The notes beneath the pieces are model-generated. The model had not been told where the DNA came from and ran no database searches. It saw only the letters and a program-made list of their open reading frames with translations. Positions 8,669-15,510 of a stretch of DNA of 50,035 nt are shown in pieces (the first letter of the stretch is position 1; each line of letters starts with the position of its first letter). This DNA is from an uncultured Butyricicoccus sp. (GTDB lineage Bacteria; Bacillota; Clostridia; Oscillospirales; Butyricicoccaceae): positions 1 to 50,035 of the forward strand of contig CAJFUJ010000033.1 of assembly GCA_904420185.1 (NCBI GenBank), given 5' to 3'. The position numbers and the translations under genes were made by a program.

Positions 8669-9067
8669 ATGGACTATACAGAAAAAGTCGTGGTCGCCTG
8701 CCCCAAATGCGGACAGCTTCTGCGGTGTGACGCGGGCGGCGCAGGCACCTGTCCCAAATGCGGCACGCGCGTCAGCTTCCCTGAGAGCATCTTTCAAGCC
8801 GACCCTGACCTCAACCGCGAAGCCCTTTACCGCATCGCGCAACAACAGGCCGCTCAACAGATCGCGAGCAGCCTTCCAGACGAGGAGGACGAACCACCCC
8901 GCAAAAAGCGCAGCGTCTTAAAAATGATTCTGCTCATTGTGCTCATACTGGCTCTGCTCGGCGGCGCCGTGTTTGGCGGACTGCGCCTTTGGTCTTTCCT
9001 GCACCAGGATTCCACCCCGCAGGATGAAGCTGCCCTGCCCTTTAGCACTTCGCAAATCCTTCTCTAA
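8669..9067 (+). CDS. Zinc-ribbon, single-pass membrane protein of unknown function
   Basis: 132 residues. The N-terminus carries two CPKCG knuckles about 20 residues apart, a typical zinc ribbon. A Glu/Asp-rich then Arg/Lys-rich segment (PRKKR) precedes one strong membrane helix at about residues 90-110, followed by a short tail of some 24 residues. The positive-inside rule puts the zinc ribbon in the cytoplasm. Start at ATG 8669 with AAGGAG 11 bases upstream; a TTG at 8663 is possible. Lies directly upstream of the CsrA paralogue and flagellin but is separated from them by a terminator. Confidence 0.75.
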   Translation: MDYTEKVVVACPKCGQLLRCDAGGAGTCPKCGTRVSFPESIFQADPDLNREALYRIAQQQAAQQIASSLPDEEDEPPRKKRSVLKMILLIVLILALLGGAVFGGLRLWSFLHQDSTPQDEAALPFSTSQILL

Positions 9068-9087
9068 GAACGCACTGTTATCTTTAC

Positions 9088-9129
9088 GCCCCTGGCCGGA
9101 AATTACACCGGCTAGGGGCTTTTTTTTTT
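9088..9129 (+). terminator. Terminator of the zinc-ribbon gene
   Basis: GCCCCT-GCCGG pairs with CCGGC-AGGGGC around an 8-base loop and is followed by ten T. Confidence 0.93.
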
Positions 9130-9202
9130 GCACTTTTTCAATCTGTAAATCATGCATTCGTCAAAATCCAGCATCATTTCGTTAAACTATACAAAAAATC
9201 GA

Positions 9203-9343
9203 GTTTGTAAATGTATACTTTTTCAAACATGCCCTTTCCGTTGCCTTTCATTTTTGTATTCGGCAACTGCATGTGTTTTTTAAGGCAGGAAAGTTGCGGA
9301 TTTTAAAGTTTGTAATTGTCTATAAAAGTATACATTCTCAAAC
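9203..9343. repeat. 20-bp inverted repeat pair upstream of csrA2/flagellin
   Basis: Arm 1 at 9203-9222 (GTTTGTAAATGTATACTTTT) matches the reverse complement of arm 2 at 9324-9343 at 18 of 20 positions. The arms are 101 bases apart in the leader/promoter region of the CsrA-like gene. Both centre on GTATAC. They may be two operator copies, or ends of a tiny element; no transposase or target duplication is seen. The csrA2-flagellin promoter is probably in this gene-less 9130-9380 stretch, but no convincing -35/-10 pair could be set. Confidence 0.6.
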
Positions 9344-9380
9344 ATTCCTGAGGGCACAGAATAGAAAAAGGTGAAACTTT

Positions 9381-9584
9381 ATGCTCTCTTTATCGGTCCA
9401 GCCGGGCGATTATATCACCATTGGCCCGGATATTGTCATCCAGTTCCACACGCAAAAGGGAAAACTGACCCGCATCGCCATTGAAGCCCCCAAGGATTTG
9501 ACCATCACCCGCTCCAAATTCCTGGAGGAAAGCGGCCAGACACCCGATTGCCTCAAAAAATTCCGCAAGCCTGCGGAAAAATAA
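9381..9584 (+). CDS. Divergent CsrA-family RNA-binding protein (paralogue 2)
   Basis: 67 residues that align without gaps to Bacillus subtilis CsrA over positions 1-44: ML-LS at 1-5, IG-DI at 14-18, G27, IEAPKD at 34-39 and Arg44. CsrA is a dimeric repressor that binds GGA-containing mRNA leaders. Leu4 and Arg44 are kept, but the usual Arg6-Lys7 RNA-contact pair is Val6-Gln7. The C-terminal region that contacts FliW in Bacillus is not recognisable. It precedes flagellin by 109 bases with no strong terminator between, so the two may be co-transcribed. AAAAGGTG precedes the ATG. A second, canonical csrA lies at 33330-33575. Confidence 0.8.
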   Translation: MLSLSVQPGDYITIGPDIVIQFHTQKGKLTRIAIEAPKDLTITRSKFLEESGQTPDCLKKFRKPAEK

Positions 9585-9590
9585 CCCTGC

Positions 9591-9616
9591 TTCAAACGGG
9601 CCCTGTGCCCGTCTGA
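9591..9616 (+). other. Hairpin in the csrA2-flagellin spacer
   Basis: TTCAaACGGGC pairs with GCCCGTcTGAA around a 5-base loop (core 9596-9612), just after the csrA2 stop. There is no T-tract, so it is more likely a processing or stability element than a terminator. Confidence 0.5.
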
Positions 9617-9637
9617 ATAGACCCCTACCCACCCAGA

Positions 9638-9684
9638 CCGCAGACGGACGGATTCGCTGCGGATACAACGGATTCTGAAAGGAG
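9638..9684 (+). promoter_or_regulatory. Flagellin mRNA leader with candidate CsrA sites
   Basis: CCGCAG (9638-9643) pairs with CTGCGG (9657-9662); the 13-base loop holds two GGA motifs (9646-9648, 9650-9652). Three more GGA occur at 9661, 9670 and 9681, the last being the Shine-Dalgarno of flagellin. CsrA recognises GGA, preferably in hairpin loops, and in B. subtilis it blocks flagellin translation through one upstream site and one overlapping the ribosome site. The layout here matches that model. Confidence 0.65.
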
Positions 9685-9693
9685 TTTTATTTT

Positions 9694-11346
9694 ATGAGAA
9701 TCCAGCATAATATTATGGCAATGAATGCCTATCGGAACTACACCAACAACACCTCTGCCCTCTCCAAAAACCTGGAAAAGCTCTCCTCGGGCTACAAGAT
9801 CAACCGCGCCGGTGACGACGCTGCCGGTCTGGCGATTTCCGAGAAGATGCGCGCCCAGATCACTGGCCTGGACAAGGCGCAGGACAACGCAAAGGACGGC
9901 ATCTCGCTGGTACAGACCGCCGAAGGCGCGCTGACCGAAGTACATGACATGCTCAACCGTATGGTCGAGCTGGCCACCCAGTCGGCCAACGGCACCTACG
10001 ACAACGAGACCGACCGCGCGAACTTGCAGAAGGAAGTTGCCCAGCTGCAGGACGAAATCGACCGTATCGCCGATTCCGCGAACTTCAACGGCATCAAGCT
10101 GCTGGATGGCTCGATGGAGGGCGGCAACCTGCAGGGTGATATTACTGTGGCCAGCACAAAGGTGACAACCGCTTCTACCAAGAGCGCTACTTTTGGTGCT
10201 GGTACTGGTCTGGCCGATGGTGACACCATCTCTTATACTGTTGCTTGGACAGAAGGTGACACTTCTCTTAGCAAAACGGTAGAGTTGACTGTTGATGCAA
10301 CCAACAACAAGCTGATTGCTGCAGATGGCACAGAATACACTGTTACTACAGGCGCAACACCGACTGCCGGCGAAATCGCTAAGGCAATGGGTACCGAATT
10401 GCAAAAAGACAGTGCTGTGTCTAATGCATTTGATCTTGTTATCGACGATACTACTGGCAATCTGACCTTCACAAGCAAAACAGCAGGGGCAGCTGGTGCA
10501 GCTGTTACAGCTTTGCAGCTAACTGCTAATAGTACTGGTGGTAGCGTAGGTGCAGGTGGTGGCATTTCCACAACCGCAACCGATGTAGTCGTTGGCCAGG
10601 ACTCCATGCAGAAGCTGGACCTGAGCAAGGTAGACGTTATTGCGGCCGGTACCGAAGCTACCGCGGATCAGATCAATGATGCTATTTTCGAAATTGACGG
10701 AAATAAGTTTATTCTGGCTGAAGGTGGCGCAAGCGTTGCAGATCTGAAGAATGTTCCCGCCGATGTTCACATCATTGAGTTGAATGCTGACACCTACACT
10801 GCTGCCAACGATGCTGCGAATGTGGCTTCTGAACTCAGCCGCGTAACCGGCCTGGACTTCACCGTGGCCGCTGCTGCTGATACTGCGGCCGGCATCGCTG
10901 CAAACGACATTCTTTACAATGGCGCAGAAAAGCTGTCCACCTCTAACGGCGGTTTGACCCTTCAGATCGGCGATACAAGCGATAGCTTCAACCAGCTGAA
11001 CGTATCCATCCAGGATATGCACACCGCATCTCTGGGCATTGATGTAGTTAACATCGGCACCCAGGAAGGCGCACAGAACGCGGTTGACGTCATCAAGAGC
11101 GCCATCAACATGGTATCCGACGTTCGCGGCACCCTGGGCGCGACCCAGAACCGCCTGGACCACACCATCAACAACCTGTCTGTCATGGAAGAGAACATCC
11201 AGGATGCAGAATCCAGTATCCGCGACACCGACGTGGCAGAAGAGATGATGGAGTACACCAAGAACAACATCCTGATTCAGTCGGCGCAGGCGATGCTGGC
11301 GCAGGCCAACCAGGTTCCGCAGGGCGTACTGCAGCTGCTGCAATAA
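9694..11346 (+). CDS. hag: Flagellin
   Basis: 550 residues. The N-terminal D0/D1 helices ([15 protein letters not shown]... to NGIKLLDGS, about 1-145) and the C-terminal D1/D0 (about 450-550, ending [12 protein letters not shown]) are typical flagellin; the middle of about 300 residues is a variable surface domain. It forms the filament after export. AAAGGAG precedes ATG 9694. The variable part uses more A/T-ending codons than the conserved ends, which suggests a different evolutionary history for the exposed domain. The cap (fliD), chaperone (fliS) and FliW/CsrA control genes lie about 17-24 kb away. Confidence 0.97.
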   Translation: MRIQHNIMAMNAYRNYTNNTSALSKNLEKLSSGYKINRAGDDAAGLAISEKMRAQITGLDKAQDNAKDGISLVQTAEGALTEVHDMLNRMVELATQSANGTYDNETDRANLQKEVAQLQDEIDRIADSANFNGIKLLDGSMEGGNLQGDITVASTKVTTASTKSATFGAGTGLADGDTISYTVAWTEGDTSLSKTVELTVDATNNKLIAADGTEYTVTTGATPTAGEIAKAMGTELQKDSAVSNAFDLVIDDTTGNLTFTSKTAGAAGAAVTALQLTANSTGGSVGAGGGISTTATDVVVGQDSMQKLDLSKVDVIAAGTEATADQINDAIFEIDGNKFILAEGGASVADLKNVPADVHIIELNADTYTAANDAANVASELSRVTGLDFTVAAAADTAAGIAANDILYNGAEKLSTSNGGLTLQIGDTSDSFNQLNVSIQDMHTASLGIDVVNIGTQEGAQNAVDVIKSAINMVSDVRGTLGATQNRLDHTINNLSVMEENIQDAESSIRDTDVAEEMMEYTKNNILIQSAQAMLAQANQVPQGVLQLLQ

Positions 11347-11389
11347 GGGATGTAGCATTCAGCTACGACATATATCTGACGTATTTTCG

Positions 11390-11417
11390 GGGACGGCCAA
11401 ACGGTCGTCCCTTTTTT
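11390..11417 (+). terminator. Flagellin terminator
   Basis: GGGACGGCC pairs with GGTCGTCCC around AAAC, followed by six T, 44 bases after the flagellin stop. Confidence 0.92.
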
Positions 11418-11502
11418 ATGTGATTGATGCGATGAAAGGGACAAAAAAAGCCCTTCACCTCGCGGCAAAAGGCAAAATAGCAGACCAAACCGGTCAATTT
11501 TC

Positions 11503-11531
11503 TTGCATTGCTTGTCGATTTCTTGTATAAT
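11503..11531 (+). promoter_or_regulatory. Promoter of the small hydrophobic peptide gene
   Basis: TTGCAT (11503-11508), a 17-base spacer and a perfect TATAAT (11526-11531). Transcription would begin near 11538, giving a leader of about 55 bases. This leader contains CTACC and GGTAG, which can pair. Confidence 0.8.
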
Positions 11532-11572
11532 GTAAAAGGTGCTACCACACGACGGTAGGCGGCTAAGTCTTG

Positions 11573-11585
11573 CCCCTGAAAGGGG
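11573..11585 (+). promoter_or_regulatory. Hairpin masking the ribosome site of the small peptide
   Basis: CCCCT (11573-11577) pairs with AGGGG (11581-11585) around GAA. The G-rich strand is the only Shine-Dalgarno-like sequence before the ATG at 11594, so the hairpin would hide it, as is usual for type I toxin mRNAs. Confidence 0.6.
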
Positions 11586-11593
11586 GCGGTTGC

Positions 11594-11656
11594 ATGGAAT
11601 ACTTGGTGATGCTTGTAATATTACTTGTACTTATCGAGAAAATTTCTAAGCAATAA
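11594..11656 (+). CDS. 20-residue hydrophobic peptide, candidate type I toxin
   Basis: A tiny ORF beginning MEYLVMLVILL and ending EKISKQ: a short acidic/polar start, about ten uninterrupted hydrophobic residues and a charged tail. This resembles the membrane-active peptides of type I toxin-antitoxin systems such as TxpA, BsrG and Fst, although I cannot match it to a named family. It has its own strong promoter, a masked ribosome site, a bidirectional terminator right after the stop, and a convergent promoter driving an RNA over its 3' end. It could instead be a leader-like peptide of a small RNA, but the paired convergent promoters favour a toxin. Confidence 0.65.
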   Translation: MEYLVMLVILLVLIEKISKQ

Positions 11657-11660
11657 AAAG

Positions 11661-11695
11661 AAGTAACCGCCATTTTTGCACCCCGGCGGTTACTT
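11661..11695. terminator. Bidirectional terminator shared by peptide mRNA and antisense RNA
   Basis: AAGTAACCGCC (11661-11671) pairs perfectly with GGCGGTTACTT (11685-11695) over a 13-base loop. On the minus strand it is followed by CTTTTTATT; on the plus strand by a weaker TTTCTGT. Confidence 0.8.
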
Positions 11696-11743
11696 TCTGT
11701 AAAAGCCCGGGGCCTAGCCGTCTACCGGTAGCACCCCTTTACT
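11661..11743 (-). ncRNA. Candidate antisense antitoxin RNA
   Basis: An RNA of about 83 bases is expected from the strong minus-strand promoter at 11778-11750 to the shared terminator. It would be complementary to about 40 bases at the 3' end of the peptide mRNA, as in the Bacillus TxpA/RatA and BsrG/SR4 pairs. Its 5' part carries GGTGCTACC followed by GGTAG, close to the 5' end of the peptide mRNA, and the palindrome CTACCGGTAG could pair with the CTACC and GGTAG of the target. Ends are estimates. Confidence 0.6.
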
Positions 11744-11749
11744 ATCCTT

Positions 11750-11778
11750 AGTATAACTTTTTTTGCTGCGCTTGTCAA
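11750..11778 (-). promoter_or_regulatory. Promoter of the antisense RNA
   Basis: On the minus strand TTGACA (11778-11773), a 17-base spacer and TATACT (11755-11750). The -35 lies in the odd palindrome GCGCTTG-T-CAAGCGC (11768-11782), so TTGTCA also reads as a possible -35 toward thiE, though the -10 there is weak (ATTTAT). Confidence 0.8.
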
Positions 11779-11822
11779 GCGCCAAGAAAATCAAATTTAT
11801 CCAAAACACACAGGAGAACAAC

Positions 11823-12452
11823 ATGAACCGAAGCGATTTCAAGCTATATGCTATCACCGACCGTACCCACCTGTGCGGCCAGACGCTGGCCGAAGCGGTC
11901 GCGCAAGCCATCGAAGGGGGGGCGACCATGGTGCAGGTGCGTGAAAAAGGCCTTTCTGCCGCAGACTACGAAGCGCTTGCCACAGAGATACAGACCGTTT
12001 GTTCCTCTTATGGAGTGCCACTGGTTGTGAACGATTCGCTTGCCGTTGCGCGGGCGATTGGCGCGGGGGTCCATCTGGGCGCATCGGACGGCGACATTGC
12101 CGAAGCCCGTCAGGTGTTGGGGCCGGATGCAATCATTGGCGCGACGGCCAAGACGGTGGCGCAAGCGCAGGCAGCCGAGCGGGCTGGGGCGAGCTATCTG
12201 GGCTCGGGGGCGGTGTTTGGCTCTGCGACCAAGGCCGACGCCACACCGATGCCGCTTTCGCGGTTTGCCGAGATTTGCAGAGCGGTGTCCATCCCGGTGG
12301 TAGCCATCGGCGGGATTACGGCAGACAATGCCAGGCAGCTGGCCGGGACAGGGCTGGCAGGCTTGTGTGCGGTTTCGGCCATTTTCGCGCAGGCTGACAT
12401 CAAGCAGGCAGCCATGCGCTTGCGCGCCCTTGCCGACGAGGTGGTCCAATGA
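11823..12452 (+). CDS. thiE: Thiamine-phosphate synthase
   Basis: 209 residues. ThiE joins hydroxymethylpyrimidine diphosphate and thiazole phosphate to make thiamine monophosphate. TIM-barrel motifs are clear: VQVREKGLS, VVNDS, GVHLGASDGD, GATAKT, YLGSGAVFGSATKADA and VVAIGGI. Start at ATG 11823 behind AGGAG; the open frame from 11763 runs through the antisense promoter and is not coding. No THI-box riboswitch was recognised upstream. The next gene overlaps by ATGA. Confidence 0.95.
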   Translation: MNRSDFKLYAITDRTHLCGQTLAEAVAQAIEGGATMVQVREKGLSAADYEALATEIQTVCSSYGVPLVVNDSLAVARAIGAGVHLGASDGDIAEARQVLGPDAIIGATAKTVAQAQAAERAGASYLGSGAVFGSATKADATPMPLSRFAEICRAVSIPVVAIGGITADNARQLAGTGLAGLCAVSAIFAQADIKQAAMRLRALADEVVQ

Positions 12453-13117
12453 TCCGGGGCGCGATTTTCGACATGGATGGTACCTTGCTGGACTCCATGT
12501 GCGTCTGGGATCAGCTTTCCCAGCGATATTTGGGCAAATTCGGCATCCACCTGACCGCGGTGGACTATGCGGCGCTGGAAGCGCGCACCCAGTACCAAGG
12601 GGCGCAGTATTTTTGCGAACGGTACCCACAGATCACCGAAACCCCAGAGCAAGTTGTCGAAGGGCTGGATGCGCTGATTTCCAGCCGGTATGCGGCGCTG
12701 GCCACGGTCCGGGACGGGGTTCCTGCTCTGCTGGACACGCTGCAAGCGCATGGGGTGCGCATGATGGTTGCCACCCTGACCGACCGCAAGCATGCCGAAA
12801 AGGCGCTCGCCGATCGAGGGCTGCTGCCTTATTTTGCAGGTATGCTGACCATCGATGACGTCGGGGTCAGCAAGCGCGACCCCAAAATTTATTTGGAAGC
12901 CGCCGCGCGGCTGAAACTTCCCCCGGCCCAGTGCATGGTATTTGAAGATGCGCCTTACGCGGCGGAGACCGCAAAACGAGCTGGGTTTACGGTGTGCGGG
13001 GTGTCCGAGCCGTGGTATGCGCCCGGGGAGGCCCAACTGCGCGCGGCCAGCGATTTGTTTGTACGCCGCAGCTTTGCCGAAGTGCTGCCCGCGCTCACCG
13101 CATTGCTAGCGGAATAA
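12449..13117 (+). CDS. HAD-superfamily phosphatase, beta-phosphoglucomutase-like
   Basis: 222 residues. Motif I FDMDGTLLDS (nucleophile and acid/base Asp), motif II near MVATLTDR, motif III Lys around GVSKRDPKIY, and motif IV VFEDAPYAAETAKRAG mark subfamily IA. Its ATG overlaps the thiE stop (ATGA), so translation is coupled. That suggests dephosphorylation of a thiamine-pathway intermediate, for example thiamine monophosphate, but this is inferred from context; general sugar-phosphate phosphatases look the same. The 3' end overlaps the convergent gene by 23 bases. Confidence 0.85.
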   Translation: MIRGAIFDMDGTLLDSMCVWDQLSQRYLGKFGIHLTAVDYAALEARTQYQGAQYFCERYPQITETPEQVVEGLDALISSRYAALATVRDGVPALLDTLQAHGVRMMVATLTDRKHAEKALADRGLLPYFAGMLTIDDVGVSKRDPKIYLEAAARLKLPPAQCMVFEDAPYAAETAKRAGFTVCGVSEPWYAPGEAQLRAASDLFVRRSFAEVLPALTALLAE

Positions 13118-13826
13118 CCCTCACGTTTCCGGCTGCGGTGACAAAGGCTGCAAAGATGGCCCGACTCGCTGGGTCCACCGGATAAGAAAACTCCGGATGC
13201 CACTGCACGGCCCAGACAAACGGTTTGCCGGGCGCGTAGGCTGCTTCGATCAGCCCGTCCGGGGATAGGGCCATGGGCTGTAAGGGCGGCGCCAATGTTT
13301 TGACCGCCTGGTGATGGTAGCTGTTGACCTGTAAGTTCTCTACTTGCAGCAGCGCCGCCAGGGGGGTGGCCTTCAGCACCTGCACCGGGTGCACCGGCAC
13401 ATCATACGGCGGCTGCTGCTTGTGGACAATCTCGGAGGGGTGTTGCGCCGGCAAGTCCTGATACAGCGTCCCGCCCAGCGCGGCATTGATCAACTGGAGC
13501 CCCCGGCATATACCAAGCACAGGTATCCCCTGCCGCAAGGCCATCGCCAAGGCCGCTTGCTCCATCCGGTCGCGCGGCGTACAGCTTTGAACCAAGCCCT
13601 CCAACTCGCTTTCGTGGTAGAGCGCCGGCGATACATCTTGCCCACCGGTAAACAGCAGCCCGTCGCACAGCCCGAGCAGCTGCTCGAGCTCGTCCAAATC
13701 GGTTGTCAACGGAAGGATCAAGGGCAGTCCGCCTGCCTGCCGGATACCCTCCAAATAGCCGGGTAGCATCCACAAACTTTGTCTTTCTTCGTCCACCAAG
13801 GGCATCACACCAATAACCGGTTTCAT
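13095..13826 (-). CDS. Class I glutamine amidotransferase-like hydrolase (peptidase C26, PuuD-like)
   Basis: 243 residues from ATG 13826, preceded by GGGAGGTG. Family members hydrolyse gamma-glutamyl amides such as gamma-glutamyl-GABA. The catalytic triad is visible: Cys107 in LGICRGLQL, His210 and Glu212 in QWHPEFS. The oxyanion region TGGQDVSP is also typical. No putrescine pathway genes are adjacent, so the substrate is open. Its 3' end overlaps the convergent HAD gene. Confidence 0.88.
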   Translation of the reverse strand: MKPVIGVMPLVDEERQSLWMLPGYLEGIRQAGGLPLILPLTTDLDELEQLLGLCDGLLFTGGQDVSPALYHESELEGLVQSCTPRDRMEQAALAMALRQGIPVLGICRGLQLINAALGGTLYQDLPAQHPSEIVHKQQPPYDVPVHPVQVLKATPLAALLQVENLQVNSYHHQAVKTLAPPLQPMALSPDGLIEAAYAPGKPFVWAVQWHPEFSYPVDPASRAIFAAFVTAAGNVRVIPLAMR

Positions 13827-13894
13827 AAAAACACCTCCCAAGCATCATGCTGCACGGCCAAGTGCCGTGCTTTTTCAAGCGATTTTCCAGACAT

Positions 13895-13942
13895 AAAAAA
13901 GCAGGCAAGTGCGCCTTTCTCGTAGGCGCCTTTGCCTGCTTT
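13895..13942 (-). terminator. Hydrogenase operon terminator
   Basis: On the minus strand GCAGGCA, then GCGCC segments, pair with AGGCGC and TGCCTGC (13901-13939) and are followed by six T (13900-13895), about 45 bases after the hydrogenase stop. A second hairpin, GCACGGC/GCCGTGC at 13852-13870 followed by T5 on the plus strand, lies beside it. Confidence 0.85.
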
Positions 13943-13985
13943 CAACATCGGTTGTCTATTTCTCTATATCCCAAAGATATGTGGC

Positions 13986-15428
13986 TTATACCTCGACCTT
14001 ATATTGTTCGATCGCATCGCCCAAACCCTCATGGGGGCTCTTTTTGCCGTACTGGTCAACTTTCATACGGCTCTTTGGCTCGTGGGTCAAGCTGCCCGCG
14101 CCGCCGACGCAGCCGCCCGGACAGGCCATGCCCTCGATGAAGTTCTTGTCCAGCTTGCCGGCTTTTGCCTTCATCAGCGCCACCTTACATTCTTCGATGC
14201 CGCTGCAAATTTCCGGCTTGACCTCAAAGTCCAGCTTATGTTCCTTGGCTGCCTCGAGCACGGCCTCGGTCAAGCCGCCCGAACGGCCAAACACGCGGCC
14301 GAAATACGAAGCGTCGTTGATCGAGGTTTCGTCCAGCTCAGCCAGGTTGATCTCCTTGGCATCCAGCATAGCTTGGAGCTCTTCAAAGGTGAGCACGCAG
14401 TCAATCCACATATCGACGGTGGGCTTGCTCTTTTCGTCCTTTTTGGCCGTGCATGGCCCGATGAAAATGGTCTTGACCGGTGTCTCGGCGTTGATCTTGA
14501 CAAACCGGCCGATCTCCGCCATGGGAGAGAGGTTGTGCGAAATATGTTCAGCCAACTCGGGCATTTGCTTTTGGATGTAGGATACAAACGCCGGGCAGCA
14601 CGAAGAGGTCAAAAAGCCCTTTTCGGCCAGCTCCTGCGCTTCTTTGTCTGCGACCATATCCGCACCCATGGCGGCTTCGACCACATAGTCGATGCCGAGC
14701 GCACGAATGCCGGACGCCACCTGACCGAGCGAGCATTCGCTGAACTGGGCCGCAATGGCGGGCGCGACAATGGCCACGACCTTATAGTTGCGTTCACCGA
14801 AGCGATCGACCGCGTTGTGGATCAGGTTGATGGCGTCAACCATGAATGACTTATCCATAATCGCGCCAAACGGGCAGGCCGACACACAAGCGCCGCACGA
14901 AATGCATTTGTCATAGTTGATGCAGGCCTTTTTTTCCTCATTCATCGCAATAGCGCCGACCTTGCACGAGCGCTCACACGGCCGGACGTGCTCGGTAATT
15001 GCGCCATAGGGACAAACCTTGGCGCAGCGGCCGCATTCAATGCACACGTCCAGGTCGATCACGGCATGGCCACGCCGGTCCTTGGAGATCGCCTTTTTGG
15101 GGCAATTCTTGATGCAGCGCTGGGAGATACAGCCGCGGCACGATTCGGAAACCGTATACCGTTCTACCGGGCATTCATCGCACGCAATCGAGATGACCTC
15201 AATGACGCTTGGATTGCGCCGGTCGCCGCCCATGGCCAGCCGGACGCGTTCCTGCGCAACCGCCCGTTCTTTATAAATGCAGCAGCGCATCGTAGCTTTG
15301 GGCCCTGGGGAGATAATCTTAGGAATCTCATAATAGGATTCCATCAGATTCCCGTCAAACGCGCGGATGGCAACCTCTTTCAAGACCCGGTATTTGAGCA
15401 GTTGCACATCAGTTTCAAATGTTCTCAC
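13986..15428 (-). CDS. [FeFe] hydrogenase, group B-like
   Basis: 480 residues. It makes or uses H2 with ferredoxin-type electrons. H-cluster motifs are present in variant form: L1 TSSCCPAF (274-281), L2 GPCTAKKDE (Pro325-Cys326), L3 MACPGGCVGGAG (434-445). The N-terminal half holds several [4Fe-4S] motifs, including C129-C132-C135-C139-P and C175-C178-C181-C185-P. The motifs differ from the canonical group A enzymes and resemble the group B enzymes of clostridia, whose physiological role is poorly known. GTG start behind GGAGGA. Last gene of a three-gene operon. Confidence 0.88.
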   Translation of the reverse strand: MRTFETDVQLLKYRVLKEVAIRAFDGNLMESYYEIPKIISPGPKATMRCCIYKERAVAQERVRLAMGGDRRNPSVIEVISIACDECPVERYTVSESCRGCISQRCIKNCPKKAISKDRRGHAVIDLDVCIECGRCAKVCPYGAITEHVRPCERSCKVGAIAMNEEKKACINYDKCISCGACVSACPFGAIMDKSFMVDAINLIHNAVDRFGERNYKVVAIVAPAIAAQFSECSLGQVASGIRALGIDYVVEAAMGADMVADKEAQELAEKGFLTSSCCPAFVSYIQKQMPELAEHISHNLSPMAEIGRFVKINAETPVKTIFIGPCTAKKDEKSKPTVDMWIDCVLTFEELQAMLDAKEINLAELDETSINDASYFGRVFGRSGGLTEAVLEAAKEHKLDFEVKPEICSGIEECKVALMKAKAGKLDKNFIEGMACPGGCVGGAGSLTHEPKSRMKVDQYGKKSPHEGLGDAIEQYKVEV

Positions 15429-15510
15429 TTTTCATTCCTCCACTCACGAAATTGGGACTTCTCTCATCCTTCTTTTTCCATCTCTCTGATTTCTCCGGCT
15501 TCTTTGCCGT

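Noticed and set aside
9203-9343. Insertion sequence bounded by the inverted repeat
   Set aside because: The 101-base interior holds no ORF and no target-site duplication is visible, so only a repeat/operator call is supported.
11700-11822. THI-box riboswitch before thiE
   Set aside because: The conserved CTGAGA and related THI elements were not found, and the space is taken by the antisense RNA promoter.
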